From Acestrorhynchus altus (taxonomy: Eukaryota > Chordata > Actinopteri > Characiformes > Acestrorhynchidae), in contig CM067503.1 of assembly GCA_034509495.1 (NCBI GenBank), positions 48,487,774-48,551,773 on the forward strand: a stretch of 64,000 bases of DNA, written 5' to 3'. Below, one piece after another: positions 11,701 through 24,059 of this stretch. How positions within the stretch are numbered: the stretch's first letter is position 1; each line of letters opens with the position of its first letter. The translations under genes were made by a program, and so were the position numbers. The notes under the pieces were generated by a model. The model did not search any database. It saw only the letters and a list, made by a program, of their open reading frames with translations, and was not told the DNA's origin.

Positions 11701-12560
11701 AGAATTCAGTTTATATCCAGAAGTGTGCTTGAGATTTGGATCTGAGTGAATTCAGTCAATGTCTCATATATTAAAAAGGCATGTATGAGACCCCTCCACC
11801 TGTTCCAGCTGGATAAGATCGGAGAGCAAATGTTAATAAATACATTGTTTGCGATTACCTTTGGTTTATTAAGCTAACATGAATTGGCATTTGTTAATGG
11901 TGACAGTAAATAACACCCGTAAAGGCAAGCATTGTGAAATGCGTGTTTACATGCCCTGTAAGAAGCAGAAACAGTATTAGCACTGCTTGCGGTGGCTGAG
12001 AGTCTGGCCTGGCACAGCTGCAGGGTAAACAGGAAGGGAATAGAGAGAGTCTGTGGCAGGTTTCGTTTTCCATAATCAGTGCAGCCTTGCCGGGAATAGG
12101 TCAGCTCGAGGCAGAAAGGACATGACAGGAAGGGCGCTGTGCTTGAAAGCGGCAGCTATCGGCTGTCGCTCACCCCCTCCTGCCATAAATACTCATTCCA
12201 GTGTGGTCTTCATCAGGCCTGGACCAATCGTCTACATGAACCTGGTGGGAATGGATAAGGAAGGGAGTGTATATGAACACAAAATAAACACCTAAAACGC
12301 ATAGCAAAAATAAGCTGATCCAATTTCTTGCCTTGGGGCGCTGGCGCAGCAATTAGTGAGGCAGCACCGGATCGGTGGATGACTAATGGCTAATTATCAC
12401 TACGGTTGATGCTAGATGGATTCGATGACGTTAGATAACAAGAGAGACTAAGTTATTTCCCCAATCATGACTTTTAATAGTACAAAAGAAAGTACTAAGG
12501 CGTGCGATGGTGTTCTCGTCACAGTGCGATGAATTATCAGCGAGTAATTCAGAAAACAGC
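11701..12560. other. No gene seen; unique sequence
   Basis: The 12000-12360 part is fairly GC-rich and repeat-free. Open frames on both strands overlap there and match nothing. It may hold regulatory DNA, but nothing specific is visible. Confidence 0.4.
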
Positions 12561-12569
12561 TGTTCATTA

Positions 12570-12965
12570 ATTTCCAAATGAATTTAATTGAATTGAACAG
12601 TGTTTACTGGTCTGTCTACGTGAACATGATCAACCTGCATACAGACTCTGACTGATCAGAGAGAGGGGCAGGGCGATGATCAACACTCCATACAGACTCC
12701 TGACTGATCAGAGAGAGAAGTGGGCTGATGATCAACCTACATACAGACTCACGGCTTGTTGATCCAGAGGGGGTGGGCTGATGATCAACCCTGCATACAG
12801 ACTCTGACTGATCCAGAGAGGGGCGGGGCTGATGCTCAACCTGCATACAGACTCTGACTGATCAGAGAGAGGGGGCGGGGCTGATGGCATCACTAACAGA
12901 GGAAAACAAGTTGGGAGGGGCTGTATGATCTCTTTCTTTGCTCACACAGTGTTCAAATTTCAAAA
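12570..12965 (-). repeat. Interspersed repeat B with internal 51-bp minisatellite, copy 1
   Basis: Five tandem units start with 'catacagact' at 12638, 12689, 12740, 12794 and 12844, spacings 51, 51, 54 and 50. Each has a 'gactgatcagagag' core and a G-rich end. Reverse-complemented, the flank reads 'gtgtgagcaaagaaagaga' then 'cagcccctccc', which matches 41620-41670 and in part 45560-45590. So the tandem block belongs to a dispersed element, with copies at 41.6 and 45.5 kb. The class is unknown and no coding is seen. Confidence 0.85.
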
Positions 12966-13862
<897 letters not shown>

Positions 13863-14283
13863 GAGCTCTGCTTAGAAACTGGCATATACGTGGGGAGCGG
13901 AAGTGAGGGCACCACACATTTAACTGTTAAATTAACCTTTAGAACTCTAGGCTGATTTTGTGGGATGTCACACATAACAGATACTGTTATTTTTAGGATA
14001 TTTAAGAATATAATTTAATTCACACTTTCCTGAAGGTCACTTTCGAGAAAACCCACAGGAAACATGAAAATATCTACATATTTTATAGAACATTAATTTA
14101 CTGGAACATTGGAGTAATAAATCCTGCAAATTCAGTCCTGCAGGGTTTCACTGAGGTCCTGTAGGTATCAATTAAATTAAATCAGGTATTTAATTTTAAA
14201 ATTCAATTGCCTAAATATTTATAATAATTACAACTGAACTGTTTGTTTAAAGGGTGTAATTACATTGTTATGCTTCTATATCA

Positions 14284-14757
14284 TCACTATATCAAAAAAT
14301 ATCTGACTTTTATTCATTAAATAATCTCCTAATGGTTCTTCCTCTGTCGGAAGTAGTGCTGGAACACCTCTTTAGAGATGGCCCACAGCTGGTCCTTCTG
14401 CATGATGTTCTCTCTGGACTGATATCTGTTCCTTTTCAGTTTTAAGGAAATGCCCAAAGTCACACGGAGCCATGTAGGGAGAGTAGGGAGGCTGATGAAG
14501 CACTGGTGTGTGTTTGCTCAGGAAATTCTTATCAAATGTGAAGAATGGACGGTGCTTTATCATGATGGAGCTGCCAACTGTCTGCTGCCCACAGGTCCGG
14601 CCATTTGCGGGGTCATTTCCACTTGGGAATCAGCAAGTTTTTCTTTCATTTCTATCAAAAATAAAAATCCGACGGTGCTCACGTTCACGTCCTCACTTAT
14701 TCAAGCTCCCTAACTTCATTTATTTGTGCACAATACTTTTTGATCACACCTCGAAAC
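14284..14757 (-). mobile_element. mariner-family transposon relic, copy 1
   Basis: Minus-strand coding pieces include HLIRIS (one frame), LHQPPYSPYMAPCDF (another frame), then RNRYQSRENIMQKDQLWAI and QHYFRQRK. This is the mariner C-terminal region (PPYSPDLAPCDFWLF, then SRENIM and a WxxR tail). The third catalytic Asp of the PYSPDLAPCD block is Tyr here, and the frame shifts twice. The ends look inverted: 'caaaaaatatctgac' on the left and 'atactttttgatcacacc' on the right. About 470 bp in all, so most of the transposase is deleted. Confidence 0.8.
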
Positions 14758-15389
14758 ATAAAATAGAAACATAGAATACTTTATTCAAAGTTACTCAAGT
14801 AAAAGTAGGGTGATGTTATTTTATATAGAAAAATAAAAACAGCCTGAAGACAGACAGGAGAGACAAAAGAGGTAGCGCTTTCTTAGAAGCCTTGGAGGAC
14901 GCTGCAAGCATCAGCCAGACACTGAAGTGCAATTACACAGCTGTAAAGTGGCTCCCTGCATTCTATTCTTAGCTCTGCTCCTCTTCACAACTGATTTGCC
15001 TGATTGTGGCATGAGCATCATCATCTGAATCATCTTTCTCACTGAAATGTACACCATGGAGAGCCAAGAGATATTTTGGTGCAAGGATCTGAAGAGTGTA
15101 ATTGCATGCCACATTTGGACGTACTGAAGGGGAGGACAGATTGAGACTGGGCAAAAGCTGGCAGATCTCGAAGGAGCTACAAAATACATCAAATTGTTTT
15201 AACCCAAAGTAGAATTAAGGATCATTTGAAGGAACATCAGTAGCAAACACATGACTGAATGTCAGTCATCAATGTGTCACTCTCAAAACTCAGCATATGA
15301 GTAGGACAATTTTACAAAATACTTTTGGGAATAAAACTGGGAATACACCGTCAGTTATCAGTGTTGTGCAGGTTCCTCTCGTGCCCCAA

Positions 15390-15565
15390 ACGTTCTCTGA
15401 ACCTTCAAGACAGAGCCTGCATTAAGGGTGCTTTCAGACCTAACCTTTGTTTGGTCTGGATTTTCAGGTTTTCCGCTTTCGTCCAAACCAAATTAGCTGG
15501 TGTGAAAGGTGCCGTGGATCAAAGTCCAGACTGAAGGACCAACATTTGGTCCAACCTAAAGAGGT
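15390..15565. repeat. Interspersed repeat ('ctttcagacc...' family)
   Basis: A 'ggtgctttcagacctaacc' block followed by 'ggtctggatttt' and 'gtccaaacc' alternations. Similar wording occurs at 38.22-38.48 kb and 39.85-40.0 kb. It resembles short nonautonomous DNA transposons of fish, but I see no clear terminal repeats. Confidence 0.4.
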
Positions 15566-16823
15566 TGCTCAGGGTCGGTAAACAGAAGTGAGAAGAAGGT
15601 AGCACATATAAACTACCTGCTACAGATGAAGGCTGTTTATTTAATAAGACAAAAAGAGTTTTGCGGAACTAATTCCTGTGAACTGTAGCCACATAATAAT
15701 AAATCATAATAAAATAAATAAATAATAATAAAAAATACTCCAAACAAATTCATAACTTGACTTGACTGATGGGAATCCAGGCCCACATAATGTGCTGGAA
15801 GCTACAAGGGTCTTGCGTGACAGTGACAACACTGTAATTATCATGATTTACTGAAGATAATTATACTCATATTACAACATGAAGATTCCCAAAGACACTT
15901 TACACTCAGCATTCAACCAACACAGCTGAGCAATGAGTTACAGCTAATGGAGCGTAGTGTTTTCTACACTCTCAACCAGTGCAGAGTGGCGACTGACATA
16001 CCGTCATACATACACCTACAGTATACAGTAGCCAATACACCTAATTTCTGTTTTTGGACAGTGAGAGGAAACCAGAGCAGACAAAACTCCACCCAGATCG
16101 GGACTTGAACCCCAGACCCCAGTGCCGGGAGGTGATTGTGCTCAGCACAAAGCCACGGTGTTGCCCAATAAGTATCAAGATCAATAACAGAATAAGTGCA
16201 TCTTTTCCTTTTTCCTTTTAAATACCAAAATGAAATATAATTCAATTGATCTAAACTGTCGTAAATGCTGTTTTGATCTTATTAAACACAGAAGATATTG
16301 TCTAAACAAGACCTTCGTTTCTAAACCTCCGCCTCTGTTCAACTGTGTAGCTGCAAATGAATATGATGAGGTCCACTGTGCTCCAGACACAAGCCTGAAG
16401 CTTGTGCGATGTTTATTATTTTGATGTATCTCTCGTGCTTGTGGCTAATGCTGAGAGGTTGGCGTTTCCAGCAGGGAAAGCGCCGAGTCAGCAACCCTAT
16501 AAATGTCATTTTTTTTTCCTTTTTCCGTCGTCATCTGGGGCTGACTCCCTGGAGATGAAGACAAACTCTGACACTTGAGTGGTGATTCTGGGCTGTAATG
16601 AGAAATCTGGCCCAGATTCTGAGCTATAAAAGCTTAACCATGTTCACTGGAACAGACTTTCTTTTTTTCTTGACTTTAAGGACACTTTTCTCGCAGCACC
16701 GAGGCTAGAAAATGAGGTGACTTTAATTCAAGCAGATAAGGTTTTTTTCCAAGTGTGGAAGAGTTTTTAGGATTGCTGCCTTGGGTGTCAAACATATTTG
16801 TTGGATGATTCATGTAGGGCACC

Positions 16824-16825
<2 letters not shown>
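15566..16825. other. Mostly unique; no gene recognised
   Basis: Overlapping open frames occur on both strands at 15964-16424, as expected by chance. The 16430-16700 part is repeat-free with poly-T stretches. Confidence 0.45.

Positions 16826-16827
<2 letters not shown>

Positions 16828-16868
<41 letters not shown>
16828..16868. repeat. (CT)n microsatellite
   Basis: A pure CT run of about 20 units. Confidence 0.97.
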
Positions 16869-16870
<2 letters not shown>

Positions 16871-17129
16871 AACACTGTGCTCTGTGTACATCTTATCTAA
16901 GCTTTGAAACTGGGTCATTGTGTAGCAGCTTAGCTGTAGTCTACTCCATATTCAGTGCCCCAGACATCCCTTTGTTTACCTTCTAATGAACATATAAAAA
17001 CATGTTCATGTAGTCTGTTGTTGAATCTGCTGTAAAATGCAAACAGTGCAATTTAAACACCGCATTTCTCGAGTTGTGTGCAATAAGACGTGAGCAGTAC
17101 ATGCTGTGATGCATGTTACTGATTGATAT

Positions 17130-17152
17130 CTTTATATATATATATATATGTA
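17130..17152. repeat. (TA)n tract
   Basis: A short TA run with one TG break. Confidence 0.9.
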
Positions 17153-17734
17153 TATAAATCTTTAAGACACCATAGTTTATACAATAAACAGGGAAGGCAG
17201 GCAGATGCCAGTGCTGGACAAATATCACATTGTATTTGTCATTGTCTTTAAGGCCCCGTTAAATCACGCTGATGTGCTCTACACGAGGCTACGAGACGAA
17301 GTTTTCATATGTTATCATTCTAAAGATGAACGTGAAAAGTTTGCTGTGCAATTATCTTGCAGCAAGAGGCTGAAATAACATCATGTATAACATTCCTGAC
17401 ATCAAATTCTGATTGTGCAGGACTGCGACTTTTCTGCTCCACCTTACATGGTGCTGCAGTTGCATCCTGGCCCCCACAGCTTCCGCACTATTTAAGGTGA
17501 GAAGATGGAATTACTGCAGGGTAATCTGGGAAGATCATCGTTTATCATCCTGAAATCCAGGGAGCTTTTCCATTTTGTGTGAGGAGTAGATCAGCCTTAA
17601 AATCATCCCGATTACCCTGCAGCCTTGGAAACAAGAACGTCAGTGGTTTGTTGGAAAATAAACTTGTGTTATGTTCTGTTTTACCTGCTACACCGTTACA
17701 GTGGAATTCACGGCAGCCTGGTTCAAAGATAATG

Positions 17735-17868
17735 TCCTCCTGTGGTAATGGCGAGTCTCTGCTGCAGCTGTGAAAGCTGTTCAGGGGGCTGAATCTTGTC
17801 CTTATCCACCTGAGGGCTTAATGCTCTATTAAGCTCTTTTATTTTAGGGGGTTAATGAAGGTGGGACA
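17735..17868 (+). repeat. Interspersed repeat C, copy 1
   Basis: Contains 'gagtctctgctgcagctgtg' then 'gttcagggggctgaatcttg' and 'ccacctgagg'. Matches 22.71-22.80 kb almost word for word and 28.86-28.90 kb in part. Noncoding. Confidence 0.7.
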
Positions 17869-18544
17869 TTTTTTACCCTTAGGACACGGGGTGTATCAGA
17901 ATATTCAGACAACATGAGGGTTAAAAGAAACGGGGAAGGAGGGAAGGAGGGAATGGACAAGGCCGTTATCTGTTCCAAATGATACCCATCCAGTGTCATA
18001 CATAATGAATTGTCATACATAATAAATGGCATCAATAACCATCGCGCTATCAGATCACCCCATTTTTGTAACCCCCCTAAATAAACACACATCTATGTCT
18101 ACTCCTAAACAACTGGGAATTTCCCAGTTAACACTAGTTTCACATAAACATCCCAGTGCACCAGTTCAGCTTCTTGTGCATGCAGAGTGGGCCCTATTGC
18201 ACTGATGTGCTGTAGCATTAATAATGTATGGGCCCATGTCATGGATGTCTATGCTTGTAAGCGGCAGACGAGTGATCCCTGTCACTGACAGGTAAATCGA
18301 ACTTTCGGCAGATAGTACCTTCAGCCTCAGTCCATATGGCAACCTCTCCGTGACCAGCAGAGACGGAGACTCGTTAAGTTTATAGAAGAGGTTTTGGAAG
18401 TGATTAAGACGATCCATTTATTTCATCAAGGATTAAGTAGTGGAGGAAAAGGAGTTTCTGCAGTTGAAGTTCCACAAATTATGTAAACAATGCTGAGGGT
18501 CTGGAAGGAACAGACCACCCCAGAACTCCAGACCTTACCACCAA

Positions 18545-18722
18545 TGAATGTGCTTTGGATGGTGAGCCTGGCCAGTTTGTGGGTTCAAATCCCTGAACTG
18601 GCAGGACTTGAGCAAGGCACTTAACTCCTCAGTTGCTCCTCAGGTGCTGTGGATAGATGTCCACTGTCCCCTAGTGTGTATTACTGTGTGTGGATGGGTT
18701 AAATATGGGGGACAAATTCAAT
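18545..18722 (+). mobile_element. tRNA-like SINE copy
   Basis: Reads 'gggttcaaatccctgaactg' (B-box-like), 'gcaaggcacttaactcctca', 'ccctagtgtgtattactg' and 'ggatgggttaaat'. This is the most complete copy of the SINE that recurs in nine places here. A real tRNA gene is excluded because no cloverleaf or anticodon arm can be drawn around the B box. Confidence 0.7.
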
Positions 18723-18764
18723 ATCTCTAATAATTACTGAGCAACATCTACAATTCTGTACAAT

Positions 18765-19012
18765 ATCCATAGAATTACACGTGTAAACGGCATAATTTTT
18801 ACATGTAGATAGTTGTGTATAGATCCTTAATTTAAATTTTTATATTTTTCTGCTAACGAGTGTTTATTAATTTATTTCTACAACATATATATTCTATTTT
18901 GTATAATGTGCGTCTCCCTCTTCTTACTGGTCTTTATCTTCTTACTGTACGTTCTGCTGTAACAATGCAAATGTCCCCCAGTGGGATAATAAAGGTTTAT
19001 CTTATCTTACTG
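18765..19012 (+). mobile_element. LINE 3' untranslated end
   Basis: The end 'gtaacaatgcaaatgtcccc' + 'cagtgggataataaag', followed by a short 'ttatcttatctta' tail, is typical of fish CR1/Rex1-type LINE 3' ends (consensus 'tgtaacactgaatttccc...gggatcaataaagt'). No coding part remains. The SINE directly upstream at 18.55 kb shares the orientation. Confidence 0.65.
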
Positions 19013-19167
19013 GCAGCAATGCAAACGTCCCCAATTATATCCCTGTTCAAACAAAATGAGAAAAGGAAACTGAACCTGCAGGAGCAGAGCCTGTGCGCAT
19101 GCACGTCATTTCAGGAGAGTCAGCTGTTCAGACAGATAGGAGTCACATTTCAAAGGTTGTGTGAATG

Positions 19168-19308
19168 TGAACTCACACACTAGGGGGCAGTGAGCACACA
19201 TGCCCGGAGCGGTGGGCAGCCCCATCCCCGGGGAGCAGCCTTGCTTGTCTTGCTCAAGGCAGGGAATTGAACCGGCAACCGTCCAGTCACAGGGCTGGTT
19301 GTGTTGAA
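19168..19308 (-). mobile_element. tRNA-like SINE copy, reverse orientation
   Basis: Starts 'cacacactagggggcagtga', continues 'gtcttgctcaaggcagggaa' and ends 'ttgaaccggcaaccgtccag'. It is the reverse complement of the layout at 18.55 kb. Confidence 0.7.
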
Positions 19309-19309
19309 T

Positions 19310-20450
19310 GTGTTTTATGATTTTTTTCTCATGAGCTGCACGATGATCTCAGGTTCAGAACATCCTGTTTAATTGAGATTATACAAACCGAGCATCAGCA
19401 ATAGGTACAAAAAGTAGCTGAATTCAGCATTTAAGGAGTGGACACGTCTCTAAATATGTCCTTCGTGTTATCATGCACGGTTTATCCCACATAACACAGC
19501 ACTTTGAACATAGGTCCCAACCTTTGTTCTTATGGTAGATTCCCAGCTTTTTCCCCAGAAAGAATGACCTTTGGTAATGGCTGCCTATTAACTTTAACCC
19601 TTTGTTTGCCATATTAATTATTCCATCAGCCTAAACACGTCATTCAAGCTCAAAAAAAGAAAACTCCTCCAGTCTCTGACTCCACATGATCTTTCTTTCC
19701 ATGGTGACAAACTCTTACATCTCCTTGGAGATATTTGCTGCCTGTCATAGATCAACTTCCTTGATAATCCCAGAGGTAAACATTGTCACCGGCAGATCTT
19801 TTCATATTTTATAATCCAATTCTCAGGTCTCCCCTTCTACAGAGCAAGCCTGCCACTGTGGTTTTAATGGACGCAATCTCTTCACACACCCTTGATGCTT
19901 CTCCACTGAGACAGCGTTACACAGCTCCTCTCATATGTTATGCATGAAGCACTTCATGTTCTATTTACACTCAGATGGCTCCACATATGGTCCCTGCATG
20001 TGCAACAACTGCAAATGGGTCTCATTTCATCAATGTGGAAAGAAGCTAAGCATCAGCCCTGAGATTTAATGCGTTCCCAAGTGGGGACTCTTTTTTTTTG
20101 GGTTCCTCTGACTGTTGTTGAATATCAGGGATTGTTTACAGTGAGGTGACTACAAGATTACATATCATGGTCATGAAACGAGTGCAGATTATTTTCTATT
20201 TAAGAAAGAGTTCAGTTGAAAATGAGCAAATATACAAGAAATAAAACTCCACTCTGTGGATGCTGTAGGTTGTTCATTGGATCCATGAACATGGAGGTGC
20301 ATTTTACAGTGTGTCCCAGGGTCCACAAGCTTCTGACACACTGCATTGTTAACCTGCTGTGCTGTCAGATGGACCAAGTAGATGTACAGTATGAGTCTCT
20401 TCCGAAGGTTCCCTCGTTTTGTCATTGGAATAATGTTTAATGTGGATTAA
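19310..20450. other. Unique block, candidate conserved noncoding sequence
   Basis: Repeat-free over more than 1 kb. The 19430-19650 part has runs such as 'gccatattaattattcc', a homeodomain-type core. Open frames are short and not spliced. A regulatory role is only a guess. Confidence 0.2.
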
Positions 20451-20559
20451 TATGGGAAGAATCAGTGGTGAAGACCTTTTGGTGCAACCTGATGCAATAT
20501 CTTAGATTCATTAATATGAGAGTCATGTGACAGTTGTTCACCTTTGCTTGTACTGATGA

Positions 20560-21345
20560 TGGGACATTTGGACACTGTGCAAAGTTTTCTCCAGCACATC
20601 CCAAAATTTCTCAGTGGGGTTCAGGTCTGGACTCTGTGGTGTCCGGTCCATGTGAATAAATGATGTGTCCTGCTCCCTGAACCCCTCTTTCATGAGCTGA
20701 GCTGGTGAATCCTGGCATTGTCATCTTGGAATATGGCCGTGCCATCAGGGAAGAAAAATCAATTGATGGAATAACCTGGTTGGTCAGTATCTGCATCTCT
20801 TCTCACCCTGATGCACATCACTCTGGATCAGGGTAAATCTGGACTCATCAGACCTTCTTCCATTGCTCCAGAGTCTAGTCTTTATGCTCCAGAGCAGATT
20901 GAAGCTGTTTTTGCTGGTCAGTCTCACTGATCAGTGGTTTTCTTAAAGCTGCAGCAGTTTAGTCTCAATCCCTTCAGTTCCCTTCGGATCCCTGAGTTCT
21001 GCTGATGTTCTTCTACCATCTGATTTCACCAAACGTTTAAGTGACCGCTGATCACCATCATTCAGGATTTATTCCTTCCTGGAAGATGATGTTTCTCCAT
21101 CGTCCTTCCACTGTTTATTGAAGCGCTGGACAGTTCTGATCTGAGTTTAGTCGTTTCAGCCTCTCCTTAGATGTTTTCTCTGCTTGATGCCAATAATTTG
21201 ACTCTTCTGAAACAGATGAACATCTTTTCCACCACAGGATGTCTTTTGACTTGCTTATTTAACAAATGATGTCTCACTTTTCCCGATTTGCTTGGTTAAA
21301 TCCAGGTCGCGTCCTATTTTATCCAGTGTATTATGACTATATCAG
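20560..21345 (-). mobile_element. Tc1-like transposon relic
   Basis: Reading the minus strand from right to left gives LISETDQQKQLQ, ALEHKDWTLEQWKKV-type sequence with a Trp codon lost to a stop, then DGTAIFQDDNARIHQL, then after a frameshift QSPDLNPTEKFWDVLEKTL. These are the conserved blocks of a Tc1 DD(34)E transposase in the right order, including the second Asp (QDDNARIH, about 20705-20733) and the final Glu (DLNPTE, about 20611-20640). Several stops and frameshifts show that it is dead. Confidence 0.85.
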
Positions 21346-22020
21346 TGGCATTAAATGGTCTTAAAATGGCAATAATATCATGCATTGCTATTATTTCTGA
21401 AATATATATATATTGTCCATAAACTATTTTGTTGCGATGGTCTAGTTCCAGACCCACAGAGGTGTGACGTGTCTGCTAAGTGGCAGCTCTTTCAGTCGGT
21501 GTGAATAAAAGCACATTTTTGTCAATTCTTATATGTATTCATAGAGAAATATGGTTTTGTTTTGGAGCTCAGTTAGGCAGTTATTTACTGGAGCAAATGG
21601 CAACCATGTGGATTCATATGCTTGTCAGCTTTGCCAGCATATTTTCCGAGGCTTATATTATAAATAATGTTTTCATATTGAGCCCCATCACTGCCACACG
21701 TTATTGAGTTATTGCTTTTGATATGCTTTAATGGTTTATTGCTTAGTCAGTCATCTCTCCACTGCTGTAGTGGTTGCTGCAGAAAGCTGTAGTATCCCAG
21801 TGTGGGATCAGCAGGCTTAGAGTATGCAGCCGACGACTTGACCGAAATCAATACCCACAGTTACCTCACACGAGAACAATAAGCCAAGACAAAGTCCTGG
21901 CACTTGACTCTGAGATTTCTCTGTGTCTGAAAAACCATTCGGGAAAGGACAGAGTCTTTTGTCTGCTGGTGGCCGACATTGACATAGTGATTTAATGGGA
22001 GAAGGAGGATCCAAGTCCAC
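21346..22020. other. No gene seen
   Basis: AT-rich with a short (TA)n at about 21401-21413. Short overlapping frames only. Confidence 0.5.
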
Positions 22021-22021
22021 A

Positions 22022-22022
22022 A

Positions 22023-22072
<50 letters not shown>
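22022..22072. repeat. (ATT)n microsatellite
   Basis: A pure run of about 17 ATT units. Confidence 0.98.
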
Positions 22073-22074
<2 letters not shown>

Positions 22075-22552
22075 GCTGTTCTTGTCTTATTCTTCTCTTA
22101 CCGAGTTCTGGACTCCATCAGCCTCTTTTCATACCGTTTGGGGGAAGGCCAAGCATAACGTATGGGATCGTGGGATTTGGGGGTCATGGTTTGTACTTTG
22201 CGTTGTCTCTACTTAAATGCAAAGACGATGATTCATTTTTGTTGATATGTTTAGTCTATTTTTTTTTAGATTGAAAGTACTTTATAGATCTCTGATTCAG
22301 CTAATTTGCACATCATATGTTACATTGTTACTTTATAACTATAAAGCTGCAACTTCGTCACAGGACTTAGTTTACTCGTTCTTGTTCTCCAAGTTCTTTG
22401 TGTGTGTTTTTGTATAATTTAGTATAATTTGAATATTTTTCCAATTTTTATTTTTAATATTTTATATTCATTGTGTTTCACATCTTCATTTATTGTATTT
22501 AGTTTTGCCTTTAACTAAGCTACTCGATGCCTCGATTTCCCTCCGACTTGAA

Positions 22553-22592
22553 TCCATCCATCCATCCATCCATCCATCCATCCATCCATCCA
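22553..22592. repeat. (CATC)n microsatellite
   Basis: About 10 copies of 'catc', about 25 bp before a long (CA)n run. Confidence 0.97.
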
Positions 22593-22616
22593 TTTACATT
22601 CCCCGAAAACACTAAA

Positions 22617-22617
<1 letters not shown>

Positions 22618-22701
<84 letters not shown>
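22618..22701. repeat. (CA)n microsatellite
   Basis: A pure run of about 41 CA units, directly joined to repeat C copy 2. Confidence 0.98.
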
Positions 22702-22862
22702 TACTCTCCACCCATGGTAATCATGAGTCTCTGCTGCAGCTGTGAAAGCTGTTCATGGGGGTGAATCTTGTCCTCATCCACCTGAGGCTGCAGTTGTGGC
22801 AAGTGGTGGAGGATGTGAATGCTGCCCCCAGAGGACTGCAAAACCAGAACTACAGAGTGTTA
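22702..22862 (+). repeat. Interspersed repeat C, copy 2
   Basis: Contains 'gagtctctgctgcagctgtg' and 'cttgtcctcatccacctgag' as at 17.74 kb, then 'gtggaggatgtgaatgctgc'. A (CA)n tract is joined to it, as in copy 3 at 28.86 kb. Confidence 0.75.
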
Positions 22863-23520
22863 AAAGAATAGTGAGACAACACGAGTGTTAATGCAACACG
22901 GGGGGGGAAACTGCACGTTTGTAGGGCCACTTTTTTCTACAACACCTACAGTCATGCATGCAGACACAGCAGGACAAAAACAACTCACTGCGGTGACCTT
23001 CCAGAAGTGGTTAGTACATACGTTACAGTCCACGGAGGTTGGCCTCTGCCTTCTATGATATAAGTTTCTGAAATTGAGTGAAATGTCTTTTGGAGAACAT
23101 GAGCACTGGGTCCAGGCAACTACTCCCTGACATTCAAAGGGCACCCGCATCCTGCCATGCTGCGTAAAAAAGAGTCCAGATCAAGGAGGCTTTGAAACAG
23201 CAGGGTCACCAAGATAGACAGATTAGGTAAGAGACATCTGAGACCACTTCAGCATTCACCAGCTGAAATGATGGCATTTAGGCAGATTGCCCTTTCATGT
23301 TTCTTTTTCTCTTTTGAAACAGCATAACAATATTAGACTATATAGGATTTCTGCTCATTAAATATTAAATACGACTTTATTACACCTGCTTTTATGAGCT
23401 ACACTCTGAAAACCGATGTGTTAAACACAGCTGTGTGTCTCATTAAGGACGATACACTTTAACGGGAATTATGTTTAAATACTATATCAGTCAAAACTTT
23501 TAGAAGTTTAGAAGTAAAAT
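22863..23520. other. No gene seen
   Basis: Mostly unique, including a poly-G stretch near 22901. The minus frame at 22860-23150 matches nothing I know. Confidence 0.45.
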
Positions 23521-23529
23521 GCAGCTTTA

Positions 23530-23775
23530 TTTGTTTTATCAACCACAACATTATGACCACCTTGTTTCCACTCTCTCTGTCCATCCTATCAGCTCCTCTG
23601 ATCACACAGGAGCTCTTTGTGGTTCTATAATTCCAGACTGTAGTTCATCTGTTTCTCTCCTCCTTTCACCCTGATCTTCAATGATCAGGACCCCACAGGA
23701 CCACCACAGAGCAGCTATTATGTGGGTGCTGTGTCATTCTCAGCACTGCAGTCACACTGACATGGTCTAGACAAA
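23530..23775. repeat. Interspersed repeat D, joined to a Tc1 fragment
   Basis: Contains 'accacaacattatgaccacc', then 'ctcctctgatcacacagg', 'ccctgatcttcaatgatcag' and 'ttctcagcactgcagtcaca'. I recognise this as a common teleost interspersed repeat. A shorter piece with 'cattctcagcactgcagtga' is at 49.12 kb. It runs straight into Tc1 coding sequence at 23.78 kb. Confidence 0.6.
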
Positions 23776-23777
23776 GA

Positions 23778-24000
23778 GCAGGACTTCTGGAACAAGGTGC
23801 TTTGGACAGATGAATCCAACGTTGAATTATTTGGACGCAGTAACAGAAGACATGTTTGGCACAAACCAAACATGACATTTGAGCTCAAGAAGCTCATAGC
23901 AGCTGTGAAGCATGGTGGTGGGAGTGTGATGGTTTGGAGCTCTGGAGGGTTTGGAGATCTCTCCATCAAAGAAACCACTATGAGATCTTTATTGTATCGA
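23778..24000 (+). mobile_element. Tc1-like transposase fragment (SEAFR family)
   Basis: The plus strand encodes VLWTDESNVELFG, RHVWHKPNMTFE, LIAAVKHGGGSVMVWSSGG and DLSIKETTMRSLLY in one frame. This is the region around the first catalytic Asp (WTDES) of Tc1 transposases. The last part (ETTMRSLLY) is shared with the copy at 47.0 kb, so both belong to one family. The N-terminal DNA-binding part, the QDN block and the C-terminal Glu block are missing. Confidence 0.85.
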
Positions 24001-24059
24001 TATCAAGTGTCCTGTTTATCTTTAAATATGTAAAAAAAGTCTAAGGGGTTCGTGGGGTA

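Noticed and set aside
18560..18610. B-box-like sequence that could suggest a tRNA gene
   Set aside because: It recurs in at least nine places with the same non-tRNA 3' part, so it is a SINE; no cloverleaf can be drawn.
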